Source: M3007 sp041392625
Lineage (GTDB): Bacteria > Bacteroidota > Bacteroidia > Chitinophagales > Saprospiraceae
Direction of reading: 5' to 3'
NCBI GenBank assembly: GCA_041392625.1
Contig: JAWKLR010000001.1
Coordinates: forward strand, 270,916-334,915
Length of the DNA: 64,000 nt
The notes beneath the pieces were generated by a model. It was not told the origin of the DNA. It searched no databases and was given only the letters and a program-made list of their open reading frames with translations. Below, one piece after another: positions 25,796 through 36,132 of this stretch. Position 1 is the stretch's first letter, and each line of letters opens with the position of its first letter. A program made the position numbers and the translations under genes.

Positions 25796-28700
25796 ATGAA
25801 CCAACTCTTCCCGACTGTAATTCTGAAAGGCAGATTCCCGTATAAATGGGCTTTTGCTTTCTTATTTTTTTTCCCACTAAGCAATGCCTTGCATGGGCAG
25901 GCCTATAAGGAAATGATGAATGATCCATCCATTAATTTTTACGATGTAGTGGATGCTGCTGAACAGTATTTTGAAACCCATCCTAAAGGTAAAGGATCGG
26001 GTTGGAAGGGGTATCAGCGTTGGAAAAATGAGAATGAATACAAGTATTATCCCAGTGGCGACCGGTCGAATGTTGATCCGTATTTTGCTGCACACCAATA
26101 CCAGAATTTTATTGAGCAAAGCGATGTAGCACAACGCTCCGCAAACAATGGCTGGCTGGATCTGGGTCCGTATTCTATCGACAGCATTACGCGGCATTAT
26201 GCAGCTGGTTTGGGGCGTGTGGAGGATTTATATGTCGACCCCAACAACGATCAGCGGATTTACCTGGGTTCACGCAGTGGCGGGTTTTGGCGCAGCCTGG
26301 ATGGCGGACAAAGTTGGGAGGGAAGCACGACGGATTTCCTGCCGGCAAGCGGTGTCAATGCCATTACAGCAGTACCAGGAAACCCGGATTCGGTATTGAT
26401 TAATGTGCGCAATGCGCAAAATGGAACGTCGCACGGAGTCTATCAGTCGCTGGATGGCGGCTTGAGTTGGAGTCCAACTCCCTTTAACCCAAGCAACCTG
26501 GGACAAGGTGGCCTGGGAACAAACTTCGCTATCAATCAGATAAAATATCACCCCTTTGTTCCGGAGCGGGTACTTGTTTCTGCAAACAATGGACTATACC
26601 GTTCGGAAGATAACCTGGCAACATGGACTAAGGTGCTTGGGGGAAGCATTTCTGAAATCGAGTTCCACCCCACGAATCCGGATATTATGTATGTGTATGA
26701 TTACAGCAATGGGGGAAATAAAAACGTAGTGTTGCGATCACTGGATGGAGGACTGAATTTTACTCCTTCCAATACCCTTGATGGGAACAACAACAATACT
26801 TCTGTGAAGATGTCAGTGAGTCCGGTTTGTGCCGATTGCATTTATTTTGCTTCTGGCAATGGAATCTGGAAATCAGAAAACAACGGATTGGATTTTACTT
26901 TTATCAGCAATCCTTCCAGCGGCAGCCAGGGCTTTGTTGTGAATGATCAGGATACAACCCGAATGTTGTACGGTTACCTGGATGCCTACGCTTCCCAGGA
27001 TGGCGGAAACTCCTTCGAACAGGTTACCTGGTGGAGTTTTGGGTCGGTATCATTTACCAGTGGAAAATACATCCATGCAGACCTTCGGGTAGCGTACAGC
27101 ATCAATGGTGTCTATTATGTGGGAACGGATGGCTTGATTTGTAAAAGTTCGGATAATGGCTATACCTGGGAGATTTTAACCGATGACAACGGCATCCGGG
27201 AAAATTACAACCTGGGCTTGAGCCAGTCCAATCATTTCCGAACCATTTGCGGTTCGCAGGACAATGGCACCAGCATTCGGCACCGCGGTGTGTGGCTGGA
27301 GTTTTATGGCGCTGATGGAATGGAAGGCCTAATTCACCCGCTCAACGACGACTGGATGCTCGGCAGCTGGCAATATGGCGGTCGATTGAGAACAAAAAAC
27401 GGTGGACAAACGGTACAGACTGTAACCCCTCCGGGCCAGGACGGAAACTGGATTGCTCCCTTGGTATACGACCCCAACGACCATATGCGTATTTACTCGT
27501 TTGGAACGATTGTGCACCGGAGTGATGCGTTTGGTACCGGATGGACCGACCTGGGCGATCCCGGTTTTGGCGACAACATTGCATTCGCAACCATTGCCGA
27601 GAATAATTCGGATATACTGGTCGTGGCAAGAGGTTCCGCAATAAAAAAATCGGTTGATGGCGGGATGACATTTACAGATATAAAATCCAATTTGCCGAAC
27701 TATTCCATTACCGATGTGGTGTGTGACCCCAACGACGACAACACCATTTTGGTGACGTATGGACGCCACCAAAACGACGGCTCAAAAGTGTTCGTTACGC
27801 ACAATGGCGGTACCAGTTGGCAAAACATAACCTACAACCTGGGCAACATGCCCATCCGGTCAATTGTAGTGGACCACACAGATGCTTCCAATATTTATCT
27901 GGGTGCAGAGATCGGGGTGTACACCATGCCGATGGAGGGCGATACCTGGGTGCAGTTTGGCTCAGATATGCCCAATGTAGCTGTGCGGGAAATGGAGATT
28001 ATGTATGGCTCCAATACCTTGCGGGCTGCTACCTGGGGGAGGGGTTTGTGGGAACACCCGCTGGTTGACCGGGCGGATTATCCCAAGATTTTATACACCG
28101 ATATTTCAAGCGAAGTGGATACCGATTCACCCAAATATGGGGATTCGCAGCAGGTAACGGCAGTGGTGTCGTATACGGATACACCAACAGAATTGTTTGT
28201 CCGGTATTCGGTCAATACACTCGATTTTGATCAGGTGGTGACCATGTCCAATATCCAGGATAGCACCTGGCAAAGCGATGGTCCTCTGGCGAATGCACAG
28301 GCGGGTTCCAAGGTTTATTTTAAAGTATATGCCGTGGGGGCAAACAGCGATACCACCGAGTCATACAAGTTTATGTATGAAGTGCGTCCGTTTGTGCCTT
28401 GTGCTGCCATTGGTAGTTCCGGTACGGGATCGGATTACATTGATTTTGTGAGTCTGAACGGAGTATCACAGAACTCGGGCCAGGATTATTATGGTGATTT
28501 TACGGATGTGGTGTTCAACTTGAATCGCGGAGAAACCTATACCATTCAGATTGATTTGAACTACCATTGGAACCCGGATACCACTGCAGCCTGGATTGAC
28601 TTTAACCGGGATGCGGTATTTAGCGAGAACGAGCGGATTGTTATGAACGAACTCAATGCCGACCACGAATCGTTCGGAACCTTTACCGTGCCACTGGATG

Positions 28701-30043
28701 CCGTGCTTGGCGACACCTTGTTTTTACGTGCACGGAGCCAGTACTGGGGCTCTTCCCCAAATCCATGTGGTGATCTGACCGGGGAGGTTGAAGATTACTC
28801 GGTAGTCGTGTCTTGCCAGCCCACGAGTGCGTCTTTTGCACTGACGGCCTGTGATGAATATACCTCCCCATCCAGTGATGTGTACACGAGTTCGCAAGTG
28901 ATTACCGAGGTCCTGGAAAATGTAGCAGGTTGCGATAGCACCCTGACCATAGATTTGACGGTGGTGCACAGCGACGCCGTTTCAGTCGATGCAACGGCAT
29001 GCGACAGTTATGTGTTGCCTCAGGGCGATGTGGTTACGGAGTCGGGAACCTATATTACCACTTTACAAAATGCCAGTGGCTGTGATAGTGTGGTTACTGT
29101 TCAACTCACCATTTTGAACAGCAGCACCGAGTCGATTGCAGTGACGGCCTGCGATAGTTATGTATCTCCATCCGGTGATGCGTATACGAGTTCACAAGTA
29201 ATTACTGAGGTGTTTCAAAATGCAGCAGGTTGTGACAGTACCCTGGTTATTGACCTGACCATTGGGTACAGTGATTCGATTTTCATGGATGTTACTGCTT
29301 GTGACAGTTATGTATTGCCACAAGGTGATGTAGTAACGGAGTCTGGCTTGTATGTTGCCGACTTTCAGACTGCGCAGGGCTGCGACAGCATTGTCTCTGT
29401 TCAACTTACCATTTTAACCAGCACAAGTGAGGCGTTTGAGGTGGAGGCTTGCGGTAGTTACACTTCGCCCGATGGTACGGTGTATACCTCATCGCAAATC
29501 ATCGAAGAGACCATCAGCAATGCAGCGGGTTGCGACTCCACCCTGACGATTGACCTGACAATCTACACAGTAGACACTGAGGTGACACAGGCTGGTGCTG
29601 TATTGACGGCCCAAGCATCCGGCCCGGACTATGTGTATCAGTGGCTGGATTGTGGCAATGGATTTGAACCCATTCCAGGTGCAGTCGCGCAAAGTTTTAC
29701 AGCAACAGAAGATGGAAATTATGCGGTCCTGCTAAGTACAAACGGATGTGTTGATACATCCTCTTGTTTCCCGGTTGTTGTTACCGGGATTATTGAATCC
29801 AATTTCGAGCAGCAGGTACGTGTTTATCCCAACCCAACCAGCGGACATCTGGTGGTTGATCTGGGGGCAGCATACGATCGTATTTCCTGGAAAATTACAG
29901 ATGAACAAGGCCGCCTGATTCAAAGCCAAACGGATGATTCCGGAACACAGGTCCGTTTACATATCGACGGCGCTGCCGGTGTGTATTTTATTACACTGGA
30001 ATCTGGAAGGAATAGGCTTGCTTTGCGGGTGGTTAAGGAGTAG
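25796..30043 (+). CDS. large T9SS-exported protein with BNR/VPS10-like repeats, GEVED domain and Cys-containing tandem repeats
   Basis: A protein of 1415 residues starting at the ATG at 25796; the signal peptide is WAFAFLFFFPLSNALHGQ. Residues about 130-740 carry sortilin/BNR propeller repeats (SRSGGFWRSLDGGQSW, GVYQSLDGGLSWSPT, KSVDGGMTFTDI, VTHNGGTSWQNI). A GEVED domain follows at about 860-1000 (AWIDFNRDAVF, GEVEDYSVVV). Next come five repeats of about 50 residues with ACDSY and GCDS motifs, an Ig-like segment, and a type A T9SS sorting domain (VRVYPNPTSGHLVVDLG to RLALRVVKE). It is expected on the cell surface, perhaps in adhesion or glycan binding; no catalytic residues are evident. The frame is intact for 4.2 kb, unlike the genes to its right. 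Confidence 0.87.
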   Translation: MNQLFPTVILKGRFPYKWAFAFLFFFPLSNALHGQAYKEMMNDPSINFYDVVDAAEQYFETHPKGKGSGWKGYQRWKNENEYKYYPSGDRSNVDPYFAAHQYQNFIEQSDVAQRSANNGWLDLGPYSIDSITRHYAAGLGRVEDLYVDPNNDQRIYLGSRSGGFWRSLDGGQSWEGSTTDFLPASGVNAITAVPGNPDSVLINVRNAQNGTSHGVYQSLDGGLSWSPTPFNPSNLGQGGLGTNFAINQIKYHPFVPERVLVSANNGLYRSEDNLATWTKVLGGSISEIEFHPTNPDIMYVYDYSNGGNKNVVLRSLDGGLNFTPSNTLDGNNNNTSVKMSVSPVCADCIYFASGNGIWKSENNGLDFTFISNPSSGSQGFVVNDQDTTRMLYGYLDAYASQDGGNSFEQVTWWSFGSVSFTSGKYIHADLRVAYSINGVYYVGTDGLICKSSDNGYTWEILTDDNGIRENYNLGLSQSNHFRTICGSQDNGTSIRHRGVWLEFYGADGMEGLIHPLNDDWMLGSWQYGGRLRTKNGGQTVQTVTPPGQDGNWIAPLVYDPNDHMRIYSFGTIVHRSDAFGTGWTDLGDPGFGDNIAFATIAENNSDILVVARGSAIKKSVDGGMTFTDIKSNLPNYSITDVVCDPNDDNTILVTYGRHQNDGSKVFVTHNGGTSWQNITYNLGNMPIRSIVVDHTDASNIYLGAEIGVYTMPMEGDTWVQFGSDMPNVAVREMEIMYGSNTLRAATWGRGLWEHPLVDRADYPKILYTDISSEVDTDSPKYGDSQQVTAVVSYTDTPTELFVRYSVNTLDFDQVVTMSNIQDSTWQSDGPLANAQAGSKVYFKVYAVGANSDTTESYKFMYEVRPFVPCAAIGSSGTGSDYIDFVSLNGVSQNSGQDYYGDFTDVVFNLNRGETYTIQIDLNYHWNPDTTAAWIDFNRDAVFSENERIVMNELNADHESFGTFTVPLDAVLGDTLFLRARSQYWGSSPNPCGDLTGEVEDYSVVVSCQPTSASFALTACDEYTSPSSDVYTSSQVITEVLENVAGCDSTLTIDLTVVHSDAVSVDATACDSYVLPQGDVVTESGTYITTLQNASGCDSVVTVQLTILNSSTESIAVTACDSYVSPSGDAYTSSQVITEVFQNAAGCDSTLVIDLTIGYSDSIFMDVTACDSYVLPQGDVVTESGLYVADFQTAQGCDSIVSVQLTILTSTSEAFEVEACGSYTSPDGTVYTSSQIIEETISNAAGCDSTLTIDLTIYTVDTEVTQAGAVLTAQASGPDYVYQWLDCGNGFEPIPGAVAQSFTATEDGNYAVLLSTNGCVDTSSCFPVVVTGIIESNFEQQVRVYPNPTSGHLVVDLGAAYDRISWKITDEQGRLIQSQTDDSGTQVRLHIDGAAGVYFITLESGRNRLALRVVKE
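28840..29575 (+). repeat. coding tandem repeats, about 150 bp each, with a 300-bp higher-order period
   Basis: Five in-frame repeats within the large T9SS gene. Odd units contain SPSxDxYTSSQVITEV and GCDSTL; even units contain LPQGDVVTESG and GCDSxVxVQLTIL. Units 1 and 3 are nearly identical in DNA at an offset of 300 bp (for example around 28886 and 29186), as are units 2 and 4. The array therefore grew by duplication of a two-unit block. Confidence 0.85.
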
Positions 30044-30047
30044 AGGG

Positions 30048-30093
30048 AATGGGCTGGGCTGAGTAAAACTAATTCTCAGGCCAGCCCATTTTT
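30048..30093. terminator. bidirectional terminator between two T9SS genes
   Basis: AATGGGCTGG...CTGAG pairs with CTCAG..CCAGCCCATT across about 43 bp with one bulge, followed by TTTTT. It lies between the stop at 30043 and the leftward gene ending at 30095. Confidence 0.8.
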
Positions 30094-30094
30094 A

Positions 30095-33000
30095 CTAATA
30101 AATTAACGTAAATGATCCGGAGATGTATTTAATATCCCCATTAATGCTCTTTAGTTCTGCAACATAGACGCCGGGAGGCATCATTTTGTTTGAATAATAT
30201 CCATCCCAAGCCCGTTTATTCCTGAGGGGAGGATGTTCCTGCTTTCAAATAAAGTTCTCCCTAAGTGATCAAATATGCGTAATAAGTTGGTTTCTGAAGT
30301 AGAAGTCCGGTCAAGAAATAGTGTAAAAGTAACGATTCACACCTTCTGATTCTGGGTTAAATACCGTTGGTGCATAATAGCCTTTGATGGCTTTTTCTAC
30401 AAAACCAAAAACGGAATCAAATTGCATACAGCCCAGTGAATCCGTCACGTGGATTATGTATGTTAAACTATCAAACCCCGGGGATACAGTGGTATTGCTA
30501 CAGGTTGCACAAGTCAAGTATATCGGTGTCCATTGAAATGAAAAAGCCCCGGGAGTATTAATAATTGCCTCTAAATTTCCGGGCTGCCCATCAAGTAAAA
30601 TGAGTGTATCCGGGAATATTGAAATATTCCAATCTACGGGGTTTTGAGCTGTATAGTGTATTCGTAGGGGCAGGTATAGGAGTCTTTAATAAGGATAGGG
30701 AGAGTAGGAGCTCCGGTAGGAAGATAAAGACCGGGCTCGCAGTGAACCCTGTTCTGGTACAAGAATGGTGCACTTCCTCCATTAATTATTTCCACCTAAT
30801 CTAACCTGTGTTGTCACCATAACATGGTTTTCGTAGGCCTAATTGAGTTCTGGTGGATACACCATGTTTACTTCAAACTGTCCAACAGAAGCGCATCCAT
30901 TGGTATCAGATACTGTTACAGAATACAATCCTGTATCGGTAACATCAATTTGGTCGCTGGTTAATCCATTTGACCAGGAATAAGTATTAAATCCCGATGT
31001 AGAAATTGAGGCAGTTTGCCCTGTGCATATTAAACTATCACCTGTAATGATTGGTGAAACAGGGTTAGGCCAATTGAGAGGTGTAAAATTACAATGCTGT
31101 CGCAGCCTGTACTTGTTTTTAGTAAAATATCTGAATACCTCCGAATTGATAGCATTTGTCCATTGAAATCAAATGTTGCGCCTTGGCAAATACTGAACTA
31201 AACTGTGTGTGTGGTACAGTAGGCAGAACTTAAGTTTAAAATGGCTGTATCGCAGTTAGTACCAGAACCAGGAATGGTAACGGAATACAACCCTGATAAA
31301 TAAAAACTCGTATTTTCAAGAATGAAACTATCTCCTTCACAAATCGTACTTTTGAATAAATATGCTATCGGTTTGACGGATTCCAGGTTTAAACAACGAA
31401 GGGAATCGCAACCTTGGATATGAATTGGTATATAAAAGACAGAAGGAGGTATCCGTAGTAAAATTTAATCCTTCCCATGAAAATACTTCTCGCCAGCGCA
31501 TGGGTGGGTTTCTTGCGTTATCCTAAATGTGTCGGCAGGAGATATGGTAATACTATCCTCGCCAGGTACATTGGTTTGAGTTGCTTATTTCTACCCAGTA
31601 AATTCCGGGCGTACTGGCTTCATATTCACTTTGTATGCTTCCATCTTGCCAAATGGCACTGCATTGCCTCAGGTACATTTGTCGTAAGGTGATGTTGCTT
31701 CCGGCACAAAGTGCAGTGTCACTACCAAGATCGAAAGATGGCAAGGACCAATGGGCAAGAGTCAATGTAATTATGCTATCACAGCCTCCTGTTGTTTGCA
31801 AGGTGTCGATAAACCCTGATTTGAAACTTGGGTGCCCAGAAAGTCATAGTAGCCTGGACAAATCATTGTATCAATGAGTGTTGGGTCTGGCAGCGATGTT
31901 TCTGATAAGGTAAGGATAGCAAGCGTGTCACACATTCCTGTATTAGATGGAAGCATTACCAAGAACTCTCTGTCCGGTAATGTCATGTTGCTCTATTGTA
32001 TAACCCGCCACTGCCGGGACATATACTTTGCGTTATCAATAAACTATCTGGTGTTTGATAGGTCACCTCCAAACAACGAATGGAGTCGCAACCCCTCAAC
32101 TGAATTAAAAGTAAGGCAAAGCGAGGTGTCCATTGAAAACGATAAACCCTCCCAATCTACGGTCTCAAAATAAACAGGGCGTGGCCTGCTGAATTACTCT
32201 GAATGTGTCGGCCTGTGTAAGAATGCCGTCCTGCCAGGAACATTGATTTGAATTTGTGCCGTTGTCGCCTAAAATATACCTGGGGCATCAACTTCCAGGT
32301 AACTTGTAGTAAGCTTCCATCCTGCCAGATGATTTCTGTTGGAGGTGGCGTGTCAATTGTTAAAAGTAAACTGTTGCCTGCACATAGCGAAGTGTCATTT
32401 CCCAGCGTAAATACAGGAGGTGGAGTAAGGAAGACAGGGATGGATGCGCTGTCATCCGGGCACCCTCCATTACCCACGGTATAGAACAAGTACCTGGCTG
32501 ATCAGTCAGTTGATTAAATAAACTGGTGCCGGATGCTAACAGTGGAGACCAGTCTCCCCCCATATCGGCATTGGTGCTTAGAAATGATTCAAGGTTAGTA
32601 ATTGGACTGTTTTCATAAAGAACAATCAGTTGTATCCAGGCCAGCCTGAGCCCAATTGGGCATCGCCAAACCAGGCATAAGCCGTATCCTGCCTGCCACC
32701 AGAAGCAAATGCAATCACTTCAACTGTCCGTATTCCTGCAGTTGGCTCACTGGCATCATTATGCCAAAATATGGACTGAAGTGCATTGTGGTGATTCTCA
32801 TGTTGTTAATATCAAATGGGTTGTTGGGGTATAATGTAATTTTATGCGTATTCGTACCATTACTCTTGAGTCCTGCGGTGTTGGTTGTTTATACAGAAGG
32901 TATTCCATTATACCATCTGGGCGGGAGCCAACAACCGGATACAGAGCGAGTCTGTAAAATATCCTGAATAATAGCGCGTCCAGGTCGGCAACTGGAATGG

Positions 33001-33846
33001 AGTCATTTGTACTGCAAAAATGTCTGTGGAGATAAAATCACTGCCCGATGCCCCGGAGGAATCATCAATATCTAAATCAATTGCAATGGAACAATCAGAA
33101 GCCAAAAACTCACGCGGGGTACAGGCCCCTGTAATGGTTAAGGCTGTTTCACAAAGCAGCGTGGCCGTTTGTTGGATTGGGTCAATTTCGTAAATCTGGT
33201 TTAACGTATCCTGAATTCCTAATACCTGAGTGTTTGTGACTGTGATATAGGTATTCATGGAGTCACAGGAAATTAGTGATTTGGTAACAACACCCCAGGC
33301 AGATAATCAGTCTTATTGGGTATTCAAACACAACGGAAGTTTGGGTTAAGTCGTCCTCAGGAATAAGGATAGCTTCATTAGAAAGTGTGGGTTCCACATA
33401 GTTGGCCATTTCGGAATGTCAAATCCCCCGCTAACGGGCCAGCCTAGTGAGCCCAATGAGCCTGCATTACCGGTGTTAGTATCATAGGTAAATAGTCCCC
33501 AAGCACTTCCTCTCTCCAATTAATCTTCCATTGGCATCACAAGTTAAAGAGTTTGATGGGAATGGAAGGGTATAAATATTTGTCAAACTTGAGTCTGAAA
33601 TATTCACTAAGGATAAATTGCTTCCACTAATAACGTAGAAATTCCCATCTGGGCAAACCGCAATGTCTGTTACATATTGATTGGGAGTTATTTTGAAGAG
33701 TATAGAATCTGAGCAGTCCTCTACCATCTTACCAGCAAGTATTCTTCATTTGTTTGATCATTGACCCCTGTGTAGTATATACACTGATTTTTTCCTTTGA
33801 TACTTGACAGTACCAGAAGAGTAATTAAGAAAATACGGAAATTCAT
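30095..33846 (-). pseudogene. secreted protein with type B (gliding-motility-like) T9SS sorting domain, heavily frameshifted
   Basis: The start is an ATG at 33846 opening MNFRIFLITLLVLSSIKG, a signal peptide. The mature part is recoverable only by changing frame: CSDSILFKITPNQYVTDIA, GRLIGE then AWGLFTYDTNTGN, LSNEAILIPEDDLTQTSVV, YITVTNTQVLGIQDTLNQ, two LG-DT-LCAGN-type segments around 31700 and 32400, and at the end VFNPESEGVNRYFYTIS and AWDGYYSNKMMPPGVYVAE, closing at TTLIY-stop (30095). The last two blocks are the type B sorting domain used by SprB-like and gliding-associated proteins. I count roughly a dozen frame changes in 3.7 kb. Length would be about 1250 residues. Function unknown; cell-surface export is inferred. 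Confidence 0.7.
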
Positions 33847-33925
33847 CGGGATGGCGGTTTTGACATTAGAAGATTACGCTACCCACCATAGGAAGGGAAC
33901 GCTATGTAGGTAGGTAAACAGCCTG

Positions 33926-35790
33926 TTATTGTTTGACTAAACGCAGGCTTTCTTCTCCAAACGACTGATACATGTAAGGAGTAAACCCCTGGAGACTTGG
34001 TTTTCCTGATGCAATTGGAATGCTATGTGTCCCTTTCGACAAGTTTGACTTTTGCATCCATACAGGGGTGCCCAACGAATTTATCAACTGGAACAGCATC
34101 AACTGTTTGGGGGGAGGTTTATTTCTACTTGGGTGCTGGTATGAAATGGGTTTGATCTTAGTTAAACGGACAGCCATCACAGGATTTATTCCTGACTCAA
34201 AGACGAGTTGATATTTTTCAAAGTCTTGTTTGCCGGAAAGAGCAACTGCATTTACTTCGTTATCTAAGTTCTGCCATATTACATCGGATAACGAAGCGAT
34301 GTCTTTCTTTGCCCGCAGATGCAAATTAAATAAAGTGGTGTTGTCATCTATCTCAATGCCATCGATTTCAAAATTCATCCACGAAATACGGAGTGCTTCA
34401 CCATTTTGATCGGGAAAAATTATTTTTCAGGGCGAACTCCATCTGTGAATGCCACATGATTGGCTTCTACTAATTCAATTTTTTCAGTGTCCAAAAACAG
34501 TTCTGTGAAAAAAGCATTAGTCCTTCAACCGCTTCTGACCGACAGGTATTATTACTTCCTTGACCATTGCGATTGCCATATCATCATCAATTTTAAGTTG
34601 TATGGTTTGGTACTCTGAAGAAGTACGTTCATCTGAAGTTGCCGTTACAGGGTTTGGCGATGATCCACCACAAATTTCGTGCATGAGCCATTTATTGCCC
34701 TTTGCCAACTCCCCAAAAGTGTGCATTTAGTTTATTGACTGGGGCGACACTTGTGGTTACCGATTTAGGAAAGTTGCTAAGCGAAATACCTAGCGGAGAG
34801 ACAGGTTCATCCGGATTGTTTCCGATCCAGGTGGGAGTACTTGCAGGGTTTACAGGTGTATGGGCAGAAACGCCATGGTACCCAGTTGGATGGTAGTAGG
34901 TACGAAGTCCGTTGACACACCGTGACATAATTTGTGCATCAAACGTGGTTATTAGATCATCTCCATTCATATCTCCTGCCATTACTTCCCACAACAACGG
35001 GTTGGGTAAAATGCCTAAAACATAGTCTTGTACCCATTTAACATCCGAGGGGAGATGCCGCAACAAGCATCTGTTCCCGATTTATTGGGTGTGATTTCCC
35101 AGAGGCATACTGCATATTGAAGAAATCGTATGCTCCAACCTGTGCGAGGCAATATCTCCACTACCCGGGAGAGGACCCCGGCACTGTTATCGGTGCCATT
35201 TGAACGGTTACTCCCGGTATTAAATCTCCCAGTCCGGGAAAGTCGTTGCAACTAAATGCACTCCCGGATGGTTTTTCGCATTAATCCATAAGCATCAAAG
35301 CCTGAGGCATTGTCCAGGCCGCTCCGCTGTCCCTACTTGATAAAAAGACCCATTATAAAGAATTCCTCCTTCTTCCTTTATAGTTATTGGTGTATTAGGT
35401 TCTGCCTCTAAAGGCGAGTATAACTAATGGATTGGGATTGGAACCACCTAACGGAGGGCTGTTGGGTACATCGAAGCCGCCGGCCCGTTGAATATTTGTT
35501 GGCTATTTGTAAAACTAATTGTATAATCCGGAGATGTAACTTGAGGGTGAATATAAGTAGGGGTAGTCCCCTGTGTTCCATTAAGGTATGTTGAAGTACT
35601 GAAACAGAGAATGAAATATTTAAGGCAGTGACATTTTGGGAATTAAGTTTTCCCAATAAATAGTACAACGGGAAATCCCCGTTGTTGGGTCACAAACAGG
35701 GTCATTTGCGGGAATACTAAAAAATCCAGCCATTTGTGCTTGAACCATCACACTCTGCAAAAATTAATAACAATACAATTGCAACGTGTG
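33926..35790 (-). pseudogene. secreted cohesin/dockerin-like protein with T9SS-type C-terminus, frameshifted
   Basis: Reads leftwards from around the GT microsatellite at 35786. A signal-like segment VAIVLLLIFAE lies just after it, then by frame change MAGFFSIPANDPVCDPTTG. Near 34950-35060 is KWVQDYVLGILPNPLLW and GDMNGDDLITTFDAQIMSR, which resembles a dockerin calcium loop (DxNxDxxxxxxD). Downstream are IELVEANHVAFTDGV and RISWMNFEIDGIEID, of a kind seen in cohesin-like Bacteroidota proteins, and the intact C-terminal piece 33926-34378 ending ESLRLVKQ. The open pieces change frame at least six times. The exact start cannot be set. Confidence 0.6.
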
Positions 35791-35805
35791 TGTGTGTGTG
35801 TGTGT
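35786..35805. repeat. (GT)10 dinucleotide microsatellite
   Basis: Ten perfect GT units, the only long dinucleotide run I see in the window. On the minus strand it immediately precedes or lies within the first codons of the secreted-protein gene described at 33926-35790 (…HTHTHVAIVLLL), so changes in copy number would shift that frame. Confidence 0.95.
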
Positions 35806-36132
35806 ACTGAGGTATTTACCCCTCGTTTTTTGAGGGAAGTCTAATGGTTTCAAGAAGAAAACATTTGGTGGTTAATAAATTGGGTGTAAGAGCCCGCGTT
35901 GCCGGTTTCTTGAATACAAATCTAGTCTTTTTAATAGAGATATCCAGTCAATGATAATGGGTAATGTCATTTTAGATATTGGTTCTGGCCTGTATTTTTA
36001 TATTTAAACAAATATGTTTTATTTGAAATCAATCGATTAAAATACATTTTGTTTATAAATTAGCTGCCTGATTTTAATCCGGTATCCCTGAACACCCGCC
36101 TCCATTTCACCTGTTTTACGGAAGGAGCAGCC
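35806..36132. other. AT-rich gap between divergent genes
   Basis: No gene is visible in these 327 bp. It must hold the promoters of the leftward secreted-protein gene and the rightward dnaE-type gene, but I could not place convincing elements. A small CCCTC-GTTTTTT-GAGGG hairpin lies near 35819-35835. Confidence 0.5.
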
